Assembly (NCBI RefSeq): GCF_000757425.2 | Contig: NZ_JPKR02000003.1 | Coordinates: 930,001 to 994,000, forward strand | Length of the DNA: 64,000 bases | Source of the DNA: Tatumella morbirosei | Lineage (GTDB): Bacteria > Pseudomonadota > Gammaproteobacteria > Enterobacterales > Enterobacteriaceae | Direction of reading: 5' to 3' | Translations under genes and position numbers: made by a program | The notes under the pieces: model-generated | Seen by the model: the letters and a program-made list of their open reading frames with translations, nothing else | What the model was told of the DNA's origin: nothing | Database searches by the model: none | Shown here: in pieces, positions 1 through 10,370 of the stretch | How the letters are laid out: every line of letters starts with the position of its first letter | Position numbering within the stretch: position 1 is the stretch's first letter

Positions 1-454
<454 letters not shown>

Positions 455-2350
455 TTAACCCAATATTTTTCTGCGAAATTTATAATAATATTTAATCAGG
501 ATATTACGCTGATTACTTCCGGTAGGCGCATATCGATTCACCAGAGGCATTAATTTTCTTTTAACTTTAGTCTGGAAAAGTATTTTTTCTGGTATTATTT
601 TACTTTCTAAAGAAACAACCGTAAGTGGTGTAAGTCTTTTGACTAACTCATTTTGCCATGAAGTTGCGTTAAGGTATTTTTCGAAATTATAAAAATAATC
701 TACATCTCTGGTATTCCAGGGTTTATTCTCACCAGCAAAATGGATCATCTTCGGTGATTTTCTGGCACGCAAAAATTCCGTGTAGGTTGATAATTGCAAA
801 TTTGGATAAAAGTCATCAGTATTGCCATTTCCGTGATAAACATTCCATTCAAGTGGGAGATAATGAACCCGGTCATAAAATACCTTATTCATAATATCCT
901 GATCCAGGAACCAAAACCTTTTGCCGTTCATCACTTCAATCAGCTTATAGTATGTATTTTCTTTGCTCATTTGCTGGATATTGAAAATAATAATTCCAGC
1001 CTGGAAGTAACGTTCAGGCTTATCCATACCCAGTGTGGAAATCAAATATTTTCGGGCTGGCATCAAACCATCTGAGGAATCAGAAATTGTACCAAATTTA
1101 ACAAAACCTTCCATCACAATATCACGAACTGCAGCGACAAGATTGGTTGCAAGGTCGATTTGGATCAATTCAGCTACATCACTTTCAACAATAGTATCAG
1201 CATCAATAAAAAGAACTTTATTGTACAGTGAAAATAATCTTGGTATGAACAATCGCGCATATGTTGCTGCGGTAAAATGGCCGCGGATATGCACATTACT
1301 CAGCTCTGAAAAAGCATTAATATCGAAAAATCTCAGGCTAAAATTTGTATAACCACGAATAAGATTATGTAATCGTTCTTTATTTTCAGTTGAAATGCCA
1401 TTTTCTAAAACAACAATATCATAATTGTTATTGGTGGTAGAGTTCTTAATTACAGAATTAATTAATGCTGCACCAGAAATCGTATAATTATCATCAAAGC
1501 AGATAACTATCGGAATTGAATTTTCATCATATAGAGGTTTAATTTTTCCGTTGAATGTTTCATTTGCAACAAATGTTCTCTGTACCTCTTTAATTTTTAA
1601 ATCAGAAGTCTGACCTGTTTTATAAATAATAAAAATATTAAAAAGTCTTTCAGAAATATGCCCAATCACCCTCTTTTCCTGAGCGTTAAAATTTCTGAAT
1701 GCAATTCTTTTTTCAAGCTCATCCGTAATGGTAAAAAGCCATTCTGAATACTCATCAAAAATCGCTCTTCTCATTACAAACATATTAGTATAATAGCCTT
1801 CTGTATCCTGATTAAAAACATCTATGCTGTTTTTATATTCAGGATAAAGTTCAACTAATATTTTTAATGCGAGATCATAATCTTCAATATGAAGATATTC
1901 ACCTTTCGCGTAATGCACATAGTTATTCTTACTACCGGCATTTAAGACTGACCATTTCCTGGGCAACAGAATGTCGATATTTTCCATTGCACTGGAAATA
2001 CCATCATCTGTAAGTTGAAATTTTTCTGTATATTCATTATCAATTTCAGGATGAACAACAACTCCCCAGTTATCTTCAGGGTAGTCCTGTACCTGTGAGA
2101 AGTTTAAATGTCTGCGATAGTGCATAAATCCAATGTAGACTGCATCATCGGAATTTTTCCATGCCCAGTACTGTGCAGTTAGCTCACAATAAAAAGCATT
2201 TTTATAGGATATATTATCACCGCGATCATCTCCCTCACAGCATATTGTATTTAGAGTATTTGCTTTACCGACATGAAGAGGCTCAATACAGGCTGCATTC
2301 AAAAATGCGCTTGGCTTGTGATGGCTTGTATATATTTTGATTTTATTCAT
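455..2350 (-). CDS. wbbM: Bifunctional galactosyltransferase WbbM-like (DUF4422/GT111 + GT8)
   Basis: This 631-residue two-domain glycosyltransferase probably polymerises a galactan O-antigen at the cytoplasmic face. Residues about 1-265 resemble the DUF4422 family (GFMHYRR at 74-80 is typical). Residues about 279-560 are a GT8 domain: it opens with IPIVICFDDN, has the metal/nucleotide-sugar motif FIDAD (381-385), and later shows FQAGIIIFN and FLDQDIMN. The C-terminal ~50 residues are basic and probably contact the membrane. WbbM of Klebsiella O2a has this length and architecture; there the N-terminal domain adds Galf and the C-terminal GT8 adds Galp. Its position between wzt and glf also matches. 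The product's exact sugar linkage is inferred from this homology, not shown by the sequence. Confidence 0.82.
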   Translation of the reverse strand: MNKIKIYTSHHKPSAFLNAACIEPLHVGKANTLNTICCEGDDRGDNISYKNAFYCELTAQYWAWKNSDDAVYIGFMHYRRHLNFSQVQDYPEDNWGVVVHPEIDNEYTEKFQLTDDGISSAMENIDILLPRKWSVLNAGSKNNYVHYAKGEYLHIEDYDLALKILVELYPEYKNSIDVFNQDTEGYYTNMFVMRRAIFDEYSEWLFTITDELEKRIAFRNFNAQEKRVIGHISERLFNIFIIYKTGQTSDLKIKEVQRTFVANETFNGKIKPLYDENSIPIVICFDDNYTISGAALINSVIKNSTTNNNYDIVVLENGISTENKERLHNLIRGYTNFSLRFFDINAFSELSNVHIRGHFTAATYARLFIPRLFSLYNKVLFIDADTIVESDVAELIQIDLATNLVAAVRDIVMEGFVKFGTISDSSDGLMPARKYLISTLGMDKPERYFQAGIIIFNIQQMSKENTYYKLIEVMNGKRFWFLDQDIMNKVFYDRVHYLPLEWNVYHGNGNTDDFYPNLQLSTYTEFLRARKSPKMIHFAGENKPWNTRDVDYFYNFEKYLNATSWQNELVKRLTPLTVVSLESKIIPEKILFQTKVKRKLMPLVNRYAPTGSNQRNILIKYYYKFRRKILG

Positions 2351-2351
2351 A

Positions 2352-3092
2352 TTATGACATCGCTTTAAAATACTGTGGGATAATCACGTCGGCTTTACCT
2401 ACAGCCTGTAACTTATGGTTTTCGATCCATATAACTTTATCGCAGATTTTCTCTACATCGCTCATATTATGGCTAACGAAAAGAATGGTAGTACCACGTT
2501 TTTTAAACTCTCTGATTGTCTCAATACATTTTCTCTGAAATGAAACATCACCGACGGCTAAAACTTCATCTATAATCAAAATATCAGGATCAACCTGACT
2601 AATCACAGAAAACCCTAATTTTGCGAGCATACCACTGGAATAGACCCGAATGGGTTCATCAATAAAACTTCCAAGCTCAGAAAATTCAATAATATCTTCG
2701 AGTTTTTCAAGTGCCTTTTTTTTTCTTAGCCCAAGTAAGGTCGCATTAAGAATAATATTTTCTCTTCCGGTGAGTTCAGGATGAAAACCTCCACCAAGCT
2801 CAAGCATTGAAGCAATACGCCCATGAGTAGTCACACTTCCAGAACTAGGTCTTATAACTCCTGTGACCAACCCGAGTGAGGTACTCTTACCCGCGCCATT
2901 GCGTCCGATTAATGCAACCGCTTCACCTTTATTAACAATAAAACTTATATCTTCAATTGCTTTGTATTTTCTTCCTTTTAGCAAGGATAATGCTCTACCA
3001 GGATGAAATATCAAATCTTTCACACCACTTCCGATATGATGATAAAGAGGGTATGATTTGCTTACATTTTTGAATTCAATAGCAATCGTCAT
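2352..3092 (-). CDS. wzt: O-antigen ABC exporter, ATP-binding subunit Wzt
   Basis: This is the nucleotide-binding subunit of the Wzm/Wzt exporter that moves undecaprenyl-linked polysaccharide across the inner membrane. Walker A is GRNGAGKS (63-70), the signature motif is YSSGM, and Walker B is DILIIDE followed by an H-loop in FVSHN. The protein has 246 residues and ends soon after the ATPase domain. It therefore lacks the C-terminal carbohydrate-binding domain of long Wzt proteins such as that of E. coli O9a, and resembles the short Wzt of Klebsiella galactan clusters, where export does not depend on recognising a capped chain end. It overlaps wzm by one base and ends one base before the wbbM start. 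Confidence 0.92.
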   Translation of the reverse strand: MTIAIEFKNVSKSYPLYHHIGSGVKDLIFHPGRALSLLKGRKYKAIEDISFIVNKGEAVALIGRNGAGKSTSLGLVTGVIRPSSGSVTTHGRIASMLELGGGFHPELTGRENIILNATLLGLRKKKALEKLEDIIEFSELGSFIDEPIRVYSSGMLAKLGFSVISQVDPDILIIDEVLAVGDVSFQRKCIETIREFKKRGTTILFVSHNMSDVEKICDKVIWIENHKLQAVGKADVIIPQYFKAMS

Positions 3093-3859
3093 TATAATAT
3101 CTCTGCAAAGCGGTACTTAAGCTTATTAAAAATAAAAGCGCCAACGGCTAAAAATATAAATGAATAGATATAAATACTTAGAATAGAATGATAGTGAATA
3201 ACCCCATTCATAAACAGATCACGCCAGGCTAACATAATTTCTGACACTGGGTTTATTGTTAGCATCCATTGATATTTTGCAGGAATCAAATCTGAAGAGT
3301 AAAGAATAGGTGTGCAGTAAAACATCAACATGATGCCTAAAGGAATAAACCGCTCAAGATCCCTAAAAAAAAGATTCATAGAACTGATTGCCAGAGACAA
3401 GCCGAATGTGAGTATCATCTGAGCCATACCGATCAACGGTACTCCCCATAGCCACGACCATGACGGTGTCATTTTATAGATGAGAAGAAAAACAATAATT
3501 ACCGGTATTGTACAAAGGAAATGCAAGAATTCCATGAAAACATTACAAAAAGGAATGATAGAACGTGGAAATATGGTTTTTTTAATGATCTGCGCATTTG
3601 AAATGAAAGAGAATAATGAATTACTGACTGAGCTCGCGAACCATTGCCAGGGAAATAATCCTGTAATCAAAAACACCGTATAGTTGGGTATTTGAACCCT
3701 CATTACCAATTTGAAAATAAAATAATAAATTACTGCAAAGAGTAATGGGTTTGCAATAGACCATAAATATCCGAGGAAACTACTTTTATACCTGACCTTA
3801 AGCTCTTTCTCAGTCAGTACTGATATCACATCAACTAAATAACCGAATGAAAACTTCAT
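3092..3859 (-). CDS. wzm: O-antigen ABC exporter, membrane subunit Wzm
   Basis: This is the integral-membrane permease of the Wzm/Wzt polysaccharide exporter (ABC-2 family). It is 255 residues when started at the ATG at 3859, which gives MKFSFGYLVDVISVL, the start I recall for Klebsiella Wzm. It has about six hydrophobic segments and the conserved LGYLWSIANPLL and INPVSEIMLAWR stretches. The open frame continues upstream to 3958, but that extension runs straight through the JUMPstart element and is not typical membrane-protein sequence, so I reject it. The ribosome-binding site is weak. It is the first gene of the RfaH/ops-controlled cluster. Confidence 0.9.
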   Translation of the reverse strand: MKFSFGYLVDVISVLTEKELKVRYKSSFLGYLWSIANPLLFAVIYYFIFKLVMRVQIPNYTVFLITGLFPWQWFASSVSNSLFSFISNAQIIKKTIFPRSIIPFCNVFMEFLHFLCTIPVIIVFLLIYKMTPSWSWLWGVPLIGMAQMILTFGLSLAISSMNLFFRDLERFIPLGIMLMFYCTPILYSSDLIPAKYQWMLTINPVSEIMLAWRDLFMNGVIHYHSILSIYIYSFIFLAVGAFIFNKLKYRFAEIL

Positions 3860-3908
3860 TTTACATACCCGAATTATGGCCTGGAACAGTATATGATCAG
3901 AATTTATA

Positions 3909-3948
3909 CACGCTACCGCCCCAGGCTCTTCAGCTACCTGAACACTAC
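3909..3948 (-). promoter_or_regulatory. JUMPstart element with ops site
   Basis: Read on the minus strand, these 40 bases match the JUMPstart consensus over most of its length and end in the ops core GGCGGTAGCGTG (3920-3909). In enterobacteria this element in the leader of O-antigen and capsule operons pauses RNA polymerase and recruits RfaH, which suppresses termination through the long operon. It lies about 50 bp upstream of the wzm start. Confidence 0.92.
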
Positions 3949-4014
3949 AAAATATCAACTAACTTTTCAGCCTATCGTCTTTTGAAAGGATCTAACCTTT
4001 CCGTTCAGTAATCA

Positions 4015-5028
4015 TTAACGATACCCCTGTGGATTTTGGCTTTGCCAGTTCCAGGTATCCTGCATCATTTCATCCAATCCGCGGGAAACTTTCCAACCCA
4101 GTTCACGCTCTGCCAGTGAAGGGTCTGCCCAGAAGGCTGGCAAATCACCACTGCGACGCGGTTTTATAGCATAAGGAACCGGTTTACCGCAGGCTTTTTC
4201 AAATGCCTTAATCATTTCCAGTACTGAATAACCTTTACCAGCACCCAGGTTGTAAGCACGATATCCCTGAGTATTTTTCAGATGATCCAGGGCTTTCAGA
4301 TGACCTTCTGCCAGGTCAACCACATGGATATAATCACGCTGGCAGGTTCCATCCGGCGTATCGTAATCATCACCAAACACTCCTAACTGTTCTAATTTGC
4401 CTATAGCAACCTGCGCGATATAAGGCAACAGATTATTAGGGATACCCGCCGGGTCCTCGCCAATTTTCCCTGAAGGATGTGCGCCGACAGGATTGAAATA
4501 CCGCAGGGCAATGGTATTAAAATCAGGGTCTGCTTTAGAAAAATCCTGCAGGACCTGTTCGATCATTACCTTCGAGGTACCGTAAGGGCTGGTAGTACCG
4601 CCAATCGGGGAGGTTTCGACATAAGGGACCGGCGCATTTTCACCATAAACCGTTGCTGACGAACTAAAAATAAAGTTCCTGACGCCGGCATTACGCATCT
4701 CTTCCAGCAATACTACCGTGCCTGAGACATTATTATCATAATATTCAAGTGGCATCCGTGTGGATTCGCCTACTGCTTTCAGGGCAGCGAAATGAATCAC
4801 TTCTGTGATCGAATGTTCTGCAAATAATTTCTGCAGGCACTGACGGTCGCGAACATCTCCCTCAACAAAAATTGCTGCTTTACCCGCCAGTTGAGCAACA
4901 CGGCGCAGGGATTCTTCAGAAGCATTACAAAGATTATCCAGTACTACGACCTCGTCACCACGCTCCAGCAGGGCTAGCACCGTATGAGAACCGATATAAC
5001 CTGCGCCACCTGTGACTAAAACTGACAT
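4015..5028 (-). CDS. galE: UDP-glucose 4-epimerase
   Basis: This enzyme interconverts UDP-glucose and UDP-galactose using bound NAD and supplies UDP-Gal for the adjacent galactan cluster as well as for galactose catabolism. At 337 residues it is the usual GalE length. It has the Rossmann motif GGAGYIG (7-13), SSATVYG around 123-129, and the SDR catalytic pair Y149 and K153 at the same numbering as E. coli GalE. It stands alone rather than in a galETKM operon. It lies between galF and the JUMPstart, an arrangement I associate with Erwinia exopolysaccharide loci. No rearrangement or damage is visible. Confidence 0.95.
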   Translation of the reverse strand: MSVLVTGGAGYIGSHTVLALLERGDEVVVLDNLCNASEESLRRVAQLAGKAAIFVEGDVRDRQCLQKLFAEHSITEVIHFAALKAVGESTRMPLEYYDNNVSGTVVLLEEMRNAGVRNFIFSSSATVYGENAPVPYVETSPIGGTTSPYGTSKVMIEQVLQDFSKADPDFNTIALRYFNPVGAHPSGKIGEDPAGIPNNLLPYIAQVAIGKLEQLGVFGDDYDTPDGTCQRDYIHVVDLAEGHLKALDHLKNTQGYRAYNLGAGKGYSVLEMIKAFEKACGKPVPYAIKPRRSGDLPAFWADPSLAERELGWKVSRGLDEMMQDTWNWQSQNPQGYR

Positions 5029-5071
5029 ATCTGACTCCGTGTTTTTATGAATTGAAATAACGGTTATTCAA

Positions 5072-5968
5072 TTATTTAGAAATGATTTTCCTGATACTGT
5101 CACGGAATTCCTGGCCCTGAGAAGGATTACGTAATCCGTAGCTGACAAATGCCTGCATGTACCCCAGTTTGCGTCCACAGTTATAATCCACACCGCTTAA
5201 CAGAGTCGCTTCAACCGTTTCTTTCTGTTTCAGACTGGCAATCGCGTCTGTCAGTTGAATTCTTCCCCAGGCTCCGGGTTCAGTCTTCTCCAGTTCCTGC
5301 CAGATTCCGGCAGACAATACATAACGGCCTGCGGCCGCCAGATCAGAATCAACCTCCGGGACCTCGTCAGGTTTTTCGACGAATAAGTCTATTTCGCTGA
5401 CATCACCAGGATTATTCAGTGGTTCACGGGTGGTAATAATCGAATATTCGGAAAGTTCTTCTGCGGGCATATGCTGGCATAAAACCTGACTGTTTCCGGT
5501 AGATTCGAAACGGGAAATCATCGCTGCCAGGTTATAGCGCAAATGATCTGCCGTATAACCGTCCAGAATAATATCTGGTAAAACCACCACAAACGGATTA
5601 TCTCCAATCATGGGCTGGGCGCAAAGGACGGCATGCCCCAGTCCCAGAGGCTGAGGCTGGCGAACATTCATGATAGTCACACCGGGTGGACAGATGGACT
5701 GAACTTCTTTGAGTAACTGACGTTTAACACGCTGTTCCAGTAATGCTTCGAGTTCATAGGTCGTATCAAAATGGTTCTCAACCGCATTTTTCGAGGCATG
5801 GGTAACCAGCACAATTTCTTTGATTCCGGCGGTAGCACATTCATCAACGATATACTGAATCATTGGCTTATCAACTATCGGCAACATCTCTTTCGGAATC
5901 GCTTTGGTGGCCGGTAACATGTGCATACCTAATCCGGCAACCGGAATGACAGCTTTTAATTTGGTCAT
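5072..5968 (-). CDS. galF: GalF, non-catalytic UTP-glucose-1-phosphate uridylyltransferase paralogue
   Basis: This member of the GalU/GalF family has 298 residues from the ATG at 5968, which has GGA 6 nt upstream; a second ATG six bases earlier is less likely. GalF is distinguished from GalU by [19 protein letters not shown] near residues 12-30, where active GalU has GLGTRMLP, and this protein has the GalF version. It also carries the GalF-like stretches [11 protein letters not shown] and [13 protein letters not shown]. GalF proteins have very low or no uridylyltransferase activity and are thought to modulate GalU. galF commonly marks the 5' border of enterobacterial O-antigen/capsule loci, as here. 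Confidence 0.88.
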   Translation of the reverse strand: MTKLKAVIPVAGLGMHMLPATKAIPKEMLPIVDKPMIQYIVDECATAGIKEIVLVTHASKNAVENHFDTTYELEALLEQRVKRQLLKEVQSICPPGVTIMNVRQPQPLGLGHAVLCAQPMIGDNPFVVVLPDIILDGYTADHLRYNLAAMISRFESTGNSQVLCQHMPAEELSEYSIITTREPLNNPGDVSEIDLFVEKPDEVPEVDSDLAAAGRYVLSAGIWQELEKTEPGAWGRIQLTDAIASLKQKETVEATLLSGVDYNCGRKLGYMQAFVSYGLRNPSQGQEFRDSIRKIISK

Positions 5969-6315
5969 AAACATTCCATTTTTGAGTAAAAATTAGTGCC
6001 CCGATTATGTGTGATAACACACGTTAATCTGCATCAGTATCTTCTGAAATCCCGTCGTGACTGCGCTCAGGCTGGCGTGGATTTCACTACGAGTGGTTGT
6101 CTGTTATGCCGATATTTACCAACGCTAATGTTTGTCTTGAAAACCTCAGAATTATTCGCTGATTAACAGGCCAATGCCAGCTTTACCCTCAGGGACCAAA
6201 GTTTGCGGTGATTGCCATAATCCTGAGATTTGATTTGCAGCATTGACACCAGGCACATTATTCCCTCTAAGGGGGCTGAAAACAGCCTCACAGGCCTGGT
6301 CTCATAGAGATTGTG
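5969..6315. other. Intergenic region between galF and asmA
   Basis: These 347 bases separate two minus-strand genes, so the region should hold the galF promoter and the end of the asmA transcript. A small dyad GTGTG-N4-CACAC sits at 6009-6022, about 40 bp upstream of galF, and could be an operator. Imperfect complementary stretches (ACCAGG ... CCTGGT) around 6248-6300 just after asmA may be a weak terminator. I see no convincing gene. Confidence 0.5.
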
Positions 6316-8112
6316 TTATTTTTCCCTGCCAGGTTTGCTGTTATGGTCAACCCACTGATTAATCCGTTTTTTCATTTCATTACGCAGATTACCGTTCAGT
6401 AACTGACTCACGGGTAACGAATATTGTAGCTTGCTCCACGGACCATAAAAACGTACCGGCACCGCCTGCTCAGAGAGCAACTTAACCAGCTTATTGTCAC
6501 CTTTCCAGTCCTTCATCATCAGTCCGAAGGTCACATCCATCGTCCGGTGGGCGAAATCAATATTGCCCAGGCCAGTCAGTTTCATATCACTGTTTTCGCC
6601 CTGCAACTGAGAGAGGGTCAGATTGCCCGGGACAAGGCGGATATTACCTTTTAACGGAGGGACTTCGGCTTTGATTACGTTTTCAGAATGCACCCGATCG
6701 CTGGTTCTGGCCACTGCATCGCTCACCATTTGCCGTAAATTAAACGGGGCGGTATCCAGTTGAGATACACTCACATCTGCCTGTCCATGCCACTGGTTAA
6801 GGATATCCTGGTTACTTAATCCCTGCCCGCTGAACTGGCCTTTCATGGTCAGTTCACCCCGGAGTGCCTGTGGAAGTTGCAGGAATGCCAGCGCGGGCTG
6901 TACCTGAATATTCTGTAAATCCGGAGCAAAAGTAACCTGTGCTACGTCAGAACGCAGATCGATCTGTCCGGGCAGAGAGAAGTGACCATTACCCAATTCC
7001 CCGGTGAGGGTATTGATGGTCATTAATCCCTGTGCATTGGTTGCGCTTAGTTGCAGCTGTTTGAGCTGTAAGCCACGCCAGACAGCACTATCCGCATGAA
7101 TGTTGATGTCCATCATCGCATCACGTAGCCATGCTTCCTGTAACGGTTGGCTATCGGTATCGGCGATAACCGGTGCTCGGACCGCCGGCCGGCCGGTCTG
7201 GCTGCCCGAGGCTCTGGCGGAGGTCAGTAACTGGTCGAAATCAGCAGTTTTCGAGTTCAGACGCACCTGTAATGCGGGTGCGGGGAGTAAATGGCCGTGA
7301 AGTTCACCTGTAAAATCACTGTTATTAGCCTCCAGTAATAACCCGGTCACATCGAACTGGTTGCCGGAGGGCTTCCAGACAGCATTAAACGAAGCCTGTC
7401 CGTTGATTCCATCAGCAGGGAGATCAACGCCGGAAATCTTATAGCTGGCACGGGAAACCTGTAATCCCAGTTGATGAGGATACTGAGTCGCATCCAGAGA
7501 TCCCCTCACATCCAATACCAGATTTTGCTGATTACGGGAAGCTCTGCCACTGAACTCAAAGTTACCTTGCTTGTACTGTGGCTGATGAATCGTCAGGTTG
7601 ACATCACGAAAGTTGATCTGATTTCCATGGGCGTCCTGCCAGATAAACAGGCTGTCAGCAATATTGAGTCGCGCAATATTAAAACTCCAGCCACGTCCAA
7701 AGGATCCAAAAACAGGACCTTCTGGCGGAGCTACGGGCTCACCTTGTTGATGCTCGCGGGTAGTGGCTGGAAGATCACGGATGACGGCATTTTTCAGTAA
7801 AACCTGGCTCACCTTAAGCTGGTGGGACAGTAACGGCATTAATTCAACGTCCAGCCGCATATTTTCAGCACTAACGGCAGGGTCAGTGGCGCCGGGTGCG
7901 GTCAGAGAAACCTGATCGCTCAGGATACTCAGCCGTGGCCAGACGTGCCAGCGTAAATCACCGGAGAGTTTTAACTGATAACCACTGCGTTTGGCGACTT
8001 CCTGTGCCATATATCCACGAAACTGGTTCGGATTCACCAGCATAACCAGTGCCGTCATTCCCGCGACAACGACCACCAGTAAAATCGCCAATGTGGTTAT
8101 CAATCTTCTCAT
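6316..8112 (-). CDS. asmA: AsmA, inner-membrane-anchored AsmA-like envelope protein
   Basis: AsmA is anchored in the inner membrane with a long periplasmic domain and is linked to outer-membrane biogenesis; AsmA-like proteins as a class are proposed bridges for phospholipid transport. This protein has 598 residues (E. coli AsmA 617). It has a single N-terminal membrane segment at about residues 5-28, then the family start NPNQFRGYMAQEVAKRSGY, and the typical repetitive beta-strand rich body ending in a basic tail (MKKRINQWVDHNSKPGREK). It lies 20 bp downstream of dcd in the conserved udk-dcd-asmA order, so it is probably co-transcribed with them. Confidence 0.93.
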   Translation of the reverse strand: MRRLITTLAILLVVVVAGMTALVMLVNPNQFRGYMAQEVAKRSGYQLKLSGDLRWHVWPRLSILSDQVSLTAPGATDPAVSAENMRLDVELMPLLSHQLKVSQVLLKNAVIRDLPATTREHQQGEPVAPPEGPVFGSFGRGWSFNIARLNIADSLFIWQDAHGNQINFRDVNLTIHQPQYKQGNFEFSGRASRNQQNLVLDVRGSLDATQYPHQLGLQVSRASYKISGVDLPADGINGQASFNAVWKPSGNQFDVTGLLLEANNSDFTGELHGHLLPAPALQVRLNSKTADFDQLLTSARASGSQTGRPAVRAPVIADTDSQPLQEAWLRDAMMDINIHADSAVWRGLQLKQLQLSATNAQGLMTINTLTGELGNGHFSLPGQIDLRSDVAQVTFAPDLQNIQVQPALAFLQLPQALRGELTMKGQFSGQGLSNQDILNQWHGQADVSVSQLDTAPFNLRQMVSDAVARTSDRVHSENVIKAEVPPLKGNIRLVPGNLTLSQLQGENSDMKLTGLGNIDFAHRTMDVTFGLMMKDWKGDNKLVKLLSEQAVPVRFYGPWSKLQYSLPVSQLLNGNLRNEMKKRINQWVDHNSKPGREK

Positions 8113-8132
8113 ACCATCCCCGGTGTGATTTT

Positions 8133-8714
8133 TTAGTCTTTATCGATCCTGCTGGCTACTGCACCCTGTTGATCGCGATATTTTGCATCTTCTCTGCGGT
8201 TATATGGCCGCAGAGCCGGGCCGGACAAAGGCTCGAAACTTAATGCTCCTATCAACATACCCGGTCGGAGCGCTAATGGCAATTTACCTGAATTATAGAA
8301 CTCCAGCACAATCCGCCCTTTCCAGCCAGGATCGATGCGGTGCGCGGTCACGTGAACCATCAGTCCAAGCCGGGCCAGTGATGAACGGCCATCCAGCCAG
8401 CCCACCAAATCATCCGGTAACGTCACTGATTCCAGAGTGACTGCCAGAGCCAGTTCCCCGGGATGAAGGAAAAATGCATCACCTTCCGGCAGGACTATCT
8501 CGTCGCTCATCACGCGGTCAAGGGCGGCACTGACTTCATCTTTTGGACCGCTAAGGTCAATAAACGCAGCCGTATGCCCACGAAAGGTTCGGAATTTGTT
8601 ACCCAGCCGCACATCCACTGTAGCACCACTGATACGTTCTACAGGCGGACGGGGTAAAATTTCAAGCCTGCCAGTGTCCAGCCAGACTTCGATATCGCGG
8701 TCACACAATCTCAT
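8133..8714 (-). CDS. dcd: dCTP deaminase
   Basis: This enzyme deaminates dCTP to dUTP, the main route to dUMP for thymidylate synthesis in enterobacteria. It is a cytoplasmic homotrimer. It has 193 residues from the ATG at 8714 (MRLCDRD), which is preceded by GGAGAG at good spacing; the frame extends 19 codons further but those are not part of the family. S111, R115 and E138, the catalytic positions of E. coli Dcd, are present at the same numbers in GRSSLARLG and VLEFYNSG. It follows udk with a gap of 56 bp. Confidence 0.96.
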   Translation of the reverse strand: MRLCDRDIEVWLDTGRLEILPRPPVERISGATVDVRLGNKFRTFRGHTAAFIDLSGPKDEVSAALDRVMSDEIVLPEGDAFFLHPGELALAVTLESVTLPDDLVGWLDGRSSLARLGLMVHVTAHRIDPGWKGRIVLEFYNSGKLPLALRPGMLIGALSFEPLSGPALRPYNRREDAKYRDQQGAVASRIDKD

Positions 8715-8770
8715 ACTGATCTCTCCGTAACTCTGCTCAGGGGGAAGAAGAGGATTCTTCCCTGCCATCA

Positions 8771-9412
8771 TTATTCAAAAAACTGATTAATTTTTGCTTT
8801 AAGTATATCGATAGCAATCCGGTTCTTCCCACCGCGAGGAACAATGATGTCGGCATACTGTTTCGAAGGTTCAATAAATTGCAGGAACATAGGCCGGACG
8901 GTTTTTTGATACTGAGTCATTACCGAATCCATTGACCTGCCGCGTTCATTCACATCCCGCTTCATTCTGCGCATCAGACAAATATCCAGCGGCGTATCCA
9001 CAAAAATGGAGAAATTCATTTCTTCACGCAACCGGGCATCCGTCAGCAGCAGGATCCCTTCCAGAATGATGACTTTCTTCGGCAACAGCTTAATCGTTTC
9101 TTTCATCCGTGTGTGTTCAGAATAGCTGTAAACCGGGAGGTCTATCGCATGCCCGGCTTTAATTGCCTGCAAATGTGTCAGTAACAAATCATGGTCCATC
9201 GCATTTGGATGGTCATAATTGGTTTTAATCCTCTCTTCCATAGTGAGGTGGCTTTGATCCCGGTAATAACAATCTTCCGGGATAACACCGATATGCTCGT
9301 CACCCACCTGGTCACGAATTTCACGGTAGAGAGTGCTGGCAATCAAACTTTTACCGGATGCCGAAGCTCCGGCAATGCCCACGATTACGCACTGATGGGA
9401 CGTGTCAGTCAT
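8771..9412 (-). CDS. udk: Uridine/cytidine kinase
   Basis: This enzyme phosphorylates uridine and cytidine to UMP and CMP using GTP or ATP in pyrimidine salvage. It has 213 residues, as in E. coli. The P-loop GASASGKS is at residues 15-22. The stretches [12 protein letters not shown] (substrate binding), [10 protein letters not shown] and RDVNERGRS (LID region) are all intact. It is the first gene of the udk-dcd-asmA group. The 257 bp upstream, shared with the divergent phosphatase gene, must contain its promoter. Confidence 0.96.
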   Translation of the reverse strand: MTDTSHQCVIVGIAGASASGKSLIASTLYREIRDQVGDEHIGVIPEDCYYRDQSHLTMEERIKTNYDHPNAMDHDLLLTHLQAIKAGHAIDLPVYSYSEHTRMKETIKLLPKKVIILEGILLLTDARLREEMNFSIFVDTPLDICLMRRMKRDVNERGRSMDSVMTQYQKTVRPMFLQFIEPSKQYADIIVPRGGKNRIAIDILKAKINQFFE

Positions 9413-9669
9413 ACTTTTTTGAGACCTGAAACTGAAGCCGGTAGTTTCTGAAAATTAACAGATTGTACGGGCAAATTGAGAGGGTTTACGCCGGCGATTA
9501 TAGGGACTTCGTGCCCCTGATGCCAGAAAAATGCGTCACTAATCTTCAGACTCACCCCCATAGCCGGTTTTCTTATTACGCTATATACTCTGCGGCCACT
9601 CTTAAACCTGATTACTGATTAATCATCTGGCCTGTGCCTTTTTTACGGGCAGACCCTACCAGGAAAAAC

Positions 9670-10296
9670 ATGTACTGGAAAAATTTGACTTACCTGGGTG
9701 ACAGCATGCTGCTGCTGCCTACCGCTGTGCTGATTGCCTTGTTTGTTTTCTGGAAAAGCGGGCGCTGGCAAACCGCTTTTGGCTGGTTAGTCACCTTCGG
9801 CACTGCCGGCATGATTGTCAGTATTTCAAAAATTTTGTTCCTGGGTTTTTTTATTGGTAGCAGAACTTACAACTTCACTGGTTTCAGCGGACATACCACC
9901 ATGTCCTCGACTTTCTGGCCGGTATTAATGTGGATGATTTCGGCACAGCGTCCGGTCTTCTGGCGTCGCCTGCTGATGGTCACCGGCTATTTGCTGCCGT
10001 TAGCTATAGGTTTCTCGCGACTGCAATTGCATGCTCACTCCCCGAGTGAAGTCGTGAGTGGCGCTATCCTGGGGCTGAGCCTGAGTTCACTCTATCTGTT
10101 TATTCAGCGTCGTACGGAACTGAAAGCGATTTCTGTGCTGCAACTGGCCGTATTCTTGGTGCTGCCGGTGTGGATTATGTTTCAGGGGCAACCCGCCACC
10201 ACTCAACAGTTTCTGGCTAAACTCTCGGCCAGACTGGCCGGAATTGAAAAACCCTTTACCCGCACGGAGTTGCTAAAACTCCATTCAGCAAATTAA
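9670..10296 (+). CDS. PAP2-family membrane phosphatase
   Basis: This membrane protein of 208 residues has about five hydrophobic segments and belongs to the PAP2 (type 2 phosphatidic acid phosphatase) superfamily. Two of three PAP2 motifs are clear: SGHTTMSS (motif 2) and SRLQLHAHSPSEVVSG (motif 3). Motif 1 is degenerate, with a lysine and an arginine spaced wider than KxxxxxxRP. The substrate is probably a lipid phosphate or isoprenyl diphosphate at the periplasmic face, but this cannot be told from the sequence. I chose the ATG at 9670 because AGGA lies 5 nt upstream; a GTG at 9634 in the same frame has no ribosome-binding site. It is divergent from udk and 74 bp upstream of yegD. Confidence 0.75.
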   Translation: MYWKNLTYLGDSMLLLPTAVLIALFVFWKSGRWQTAFGWLVTFGTAGMIVSISKILFLGFFIGSRTYNFTGFSGHTTMSSTFWPVLMWMISAQRPVFWRRLLMVTGYLLPLAIGFSRLQLHAHSPSEVVSGAILGLSLSSLYLFIQRRTELKAISVLQLAVFLVLPVWIMFQGQPATTQQFLAKLSARLAGIEKPFTRTELLKLHSAN

Positions 10297-10333
10297 CCGC
10301 TGACCGTTTACGCCTGTCGTTTAACAAGGTAAA

Positions 10334-10366
10334 GTCGCCCCCTTTTTTCTGTGTTCAGGGGGCGAC
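10334..10366 (+). promoter_or_regulatory. Hairpin covering the yegD ribosome-binding site
   Basis: A perfect 9-bp inverted repeat, GTCGCCCCC (10334-10342) and GGGGGCGAC (10358-10366) with a 15-nt loop, ends 4 nt before the yegD ATG. The only purine-rich ribosome-binding candidate (GGGGG, 10358-10362) is inside the stem. No T-run follows, so it is not a typical terminator. Confidence 0.6.
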
Positions 10367-10370
10367 AGCC

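Noticed and set aside
3860-3958. N-terminal extension of wzm
   Set aside because: The extra codons translate the JUMPstart/ops element and do not resemble Wzm; the ATG at 3859 gives the family start.
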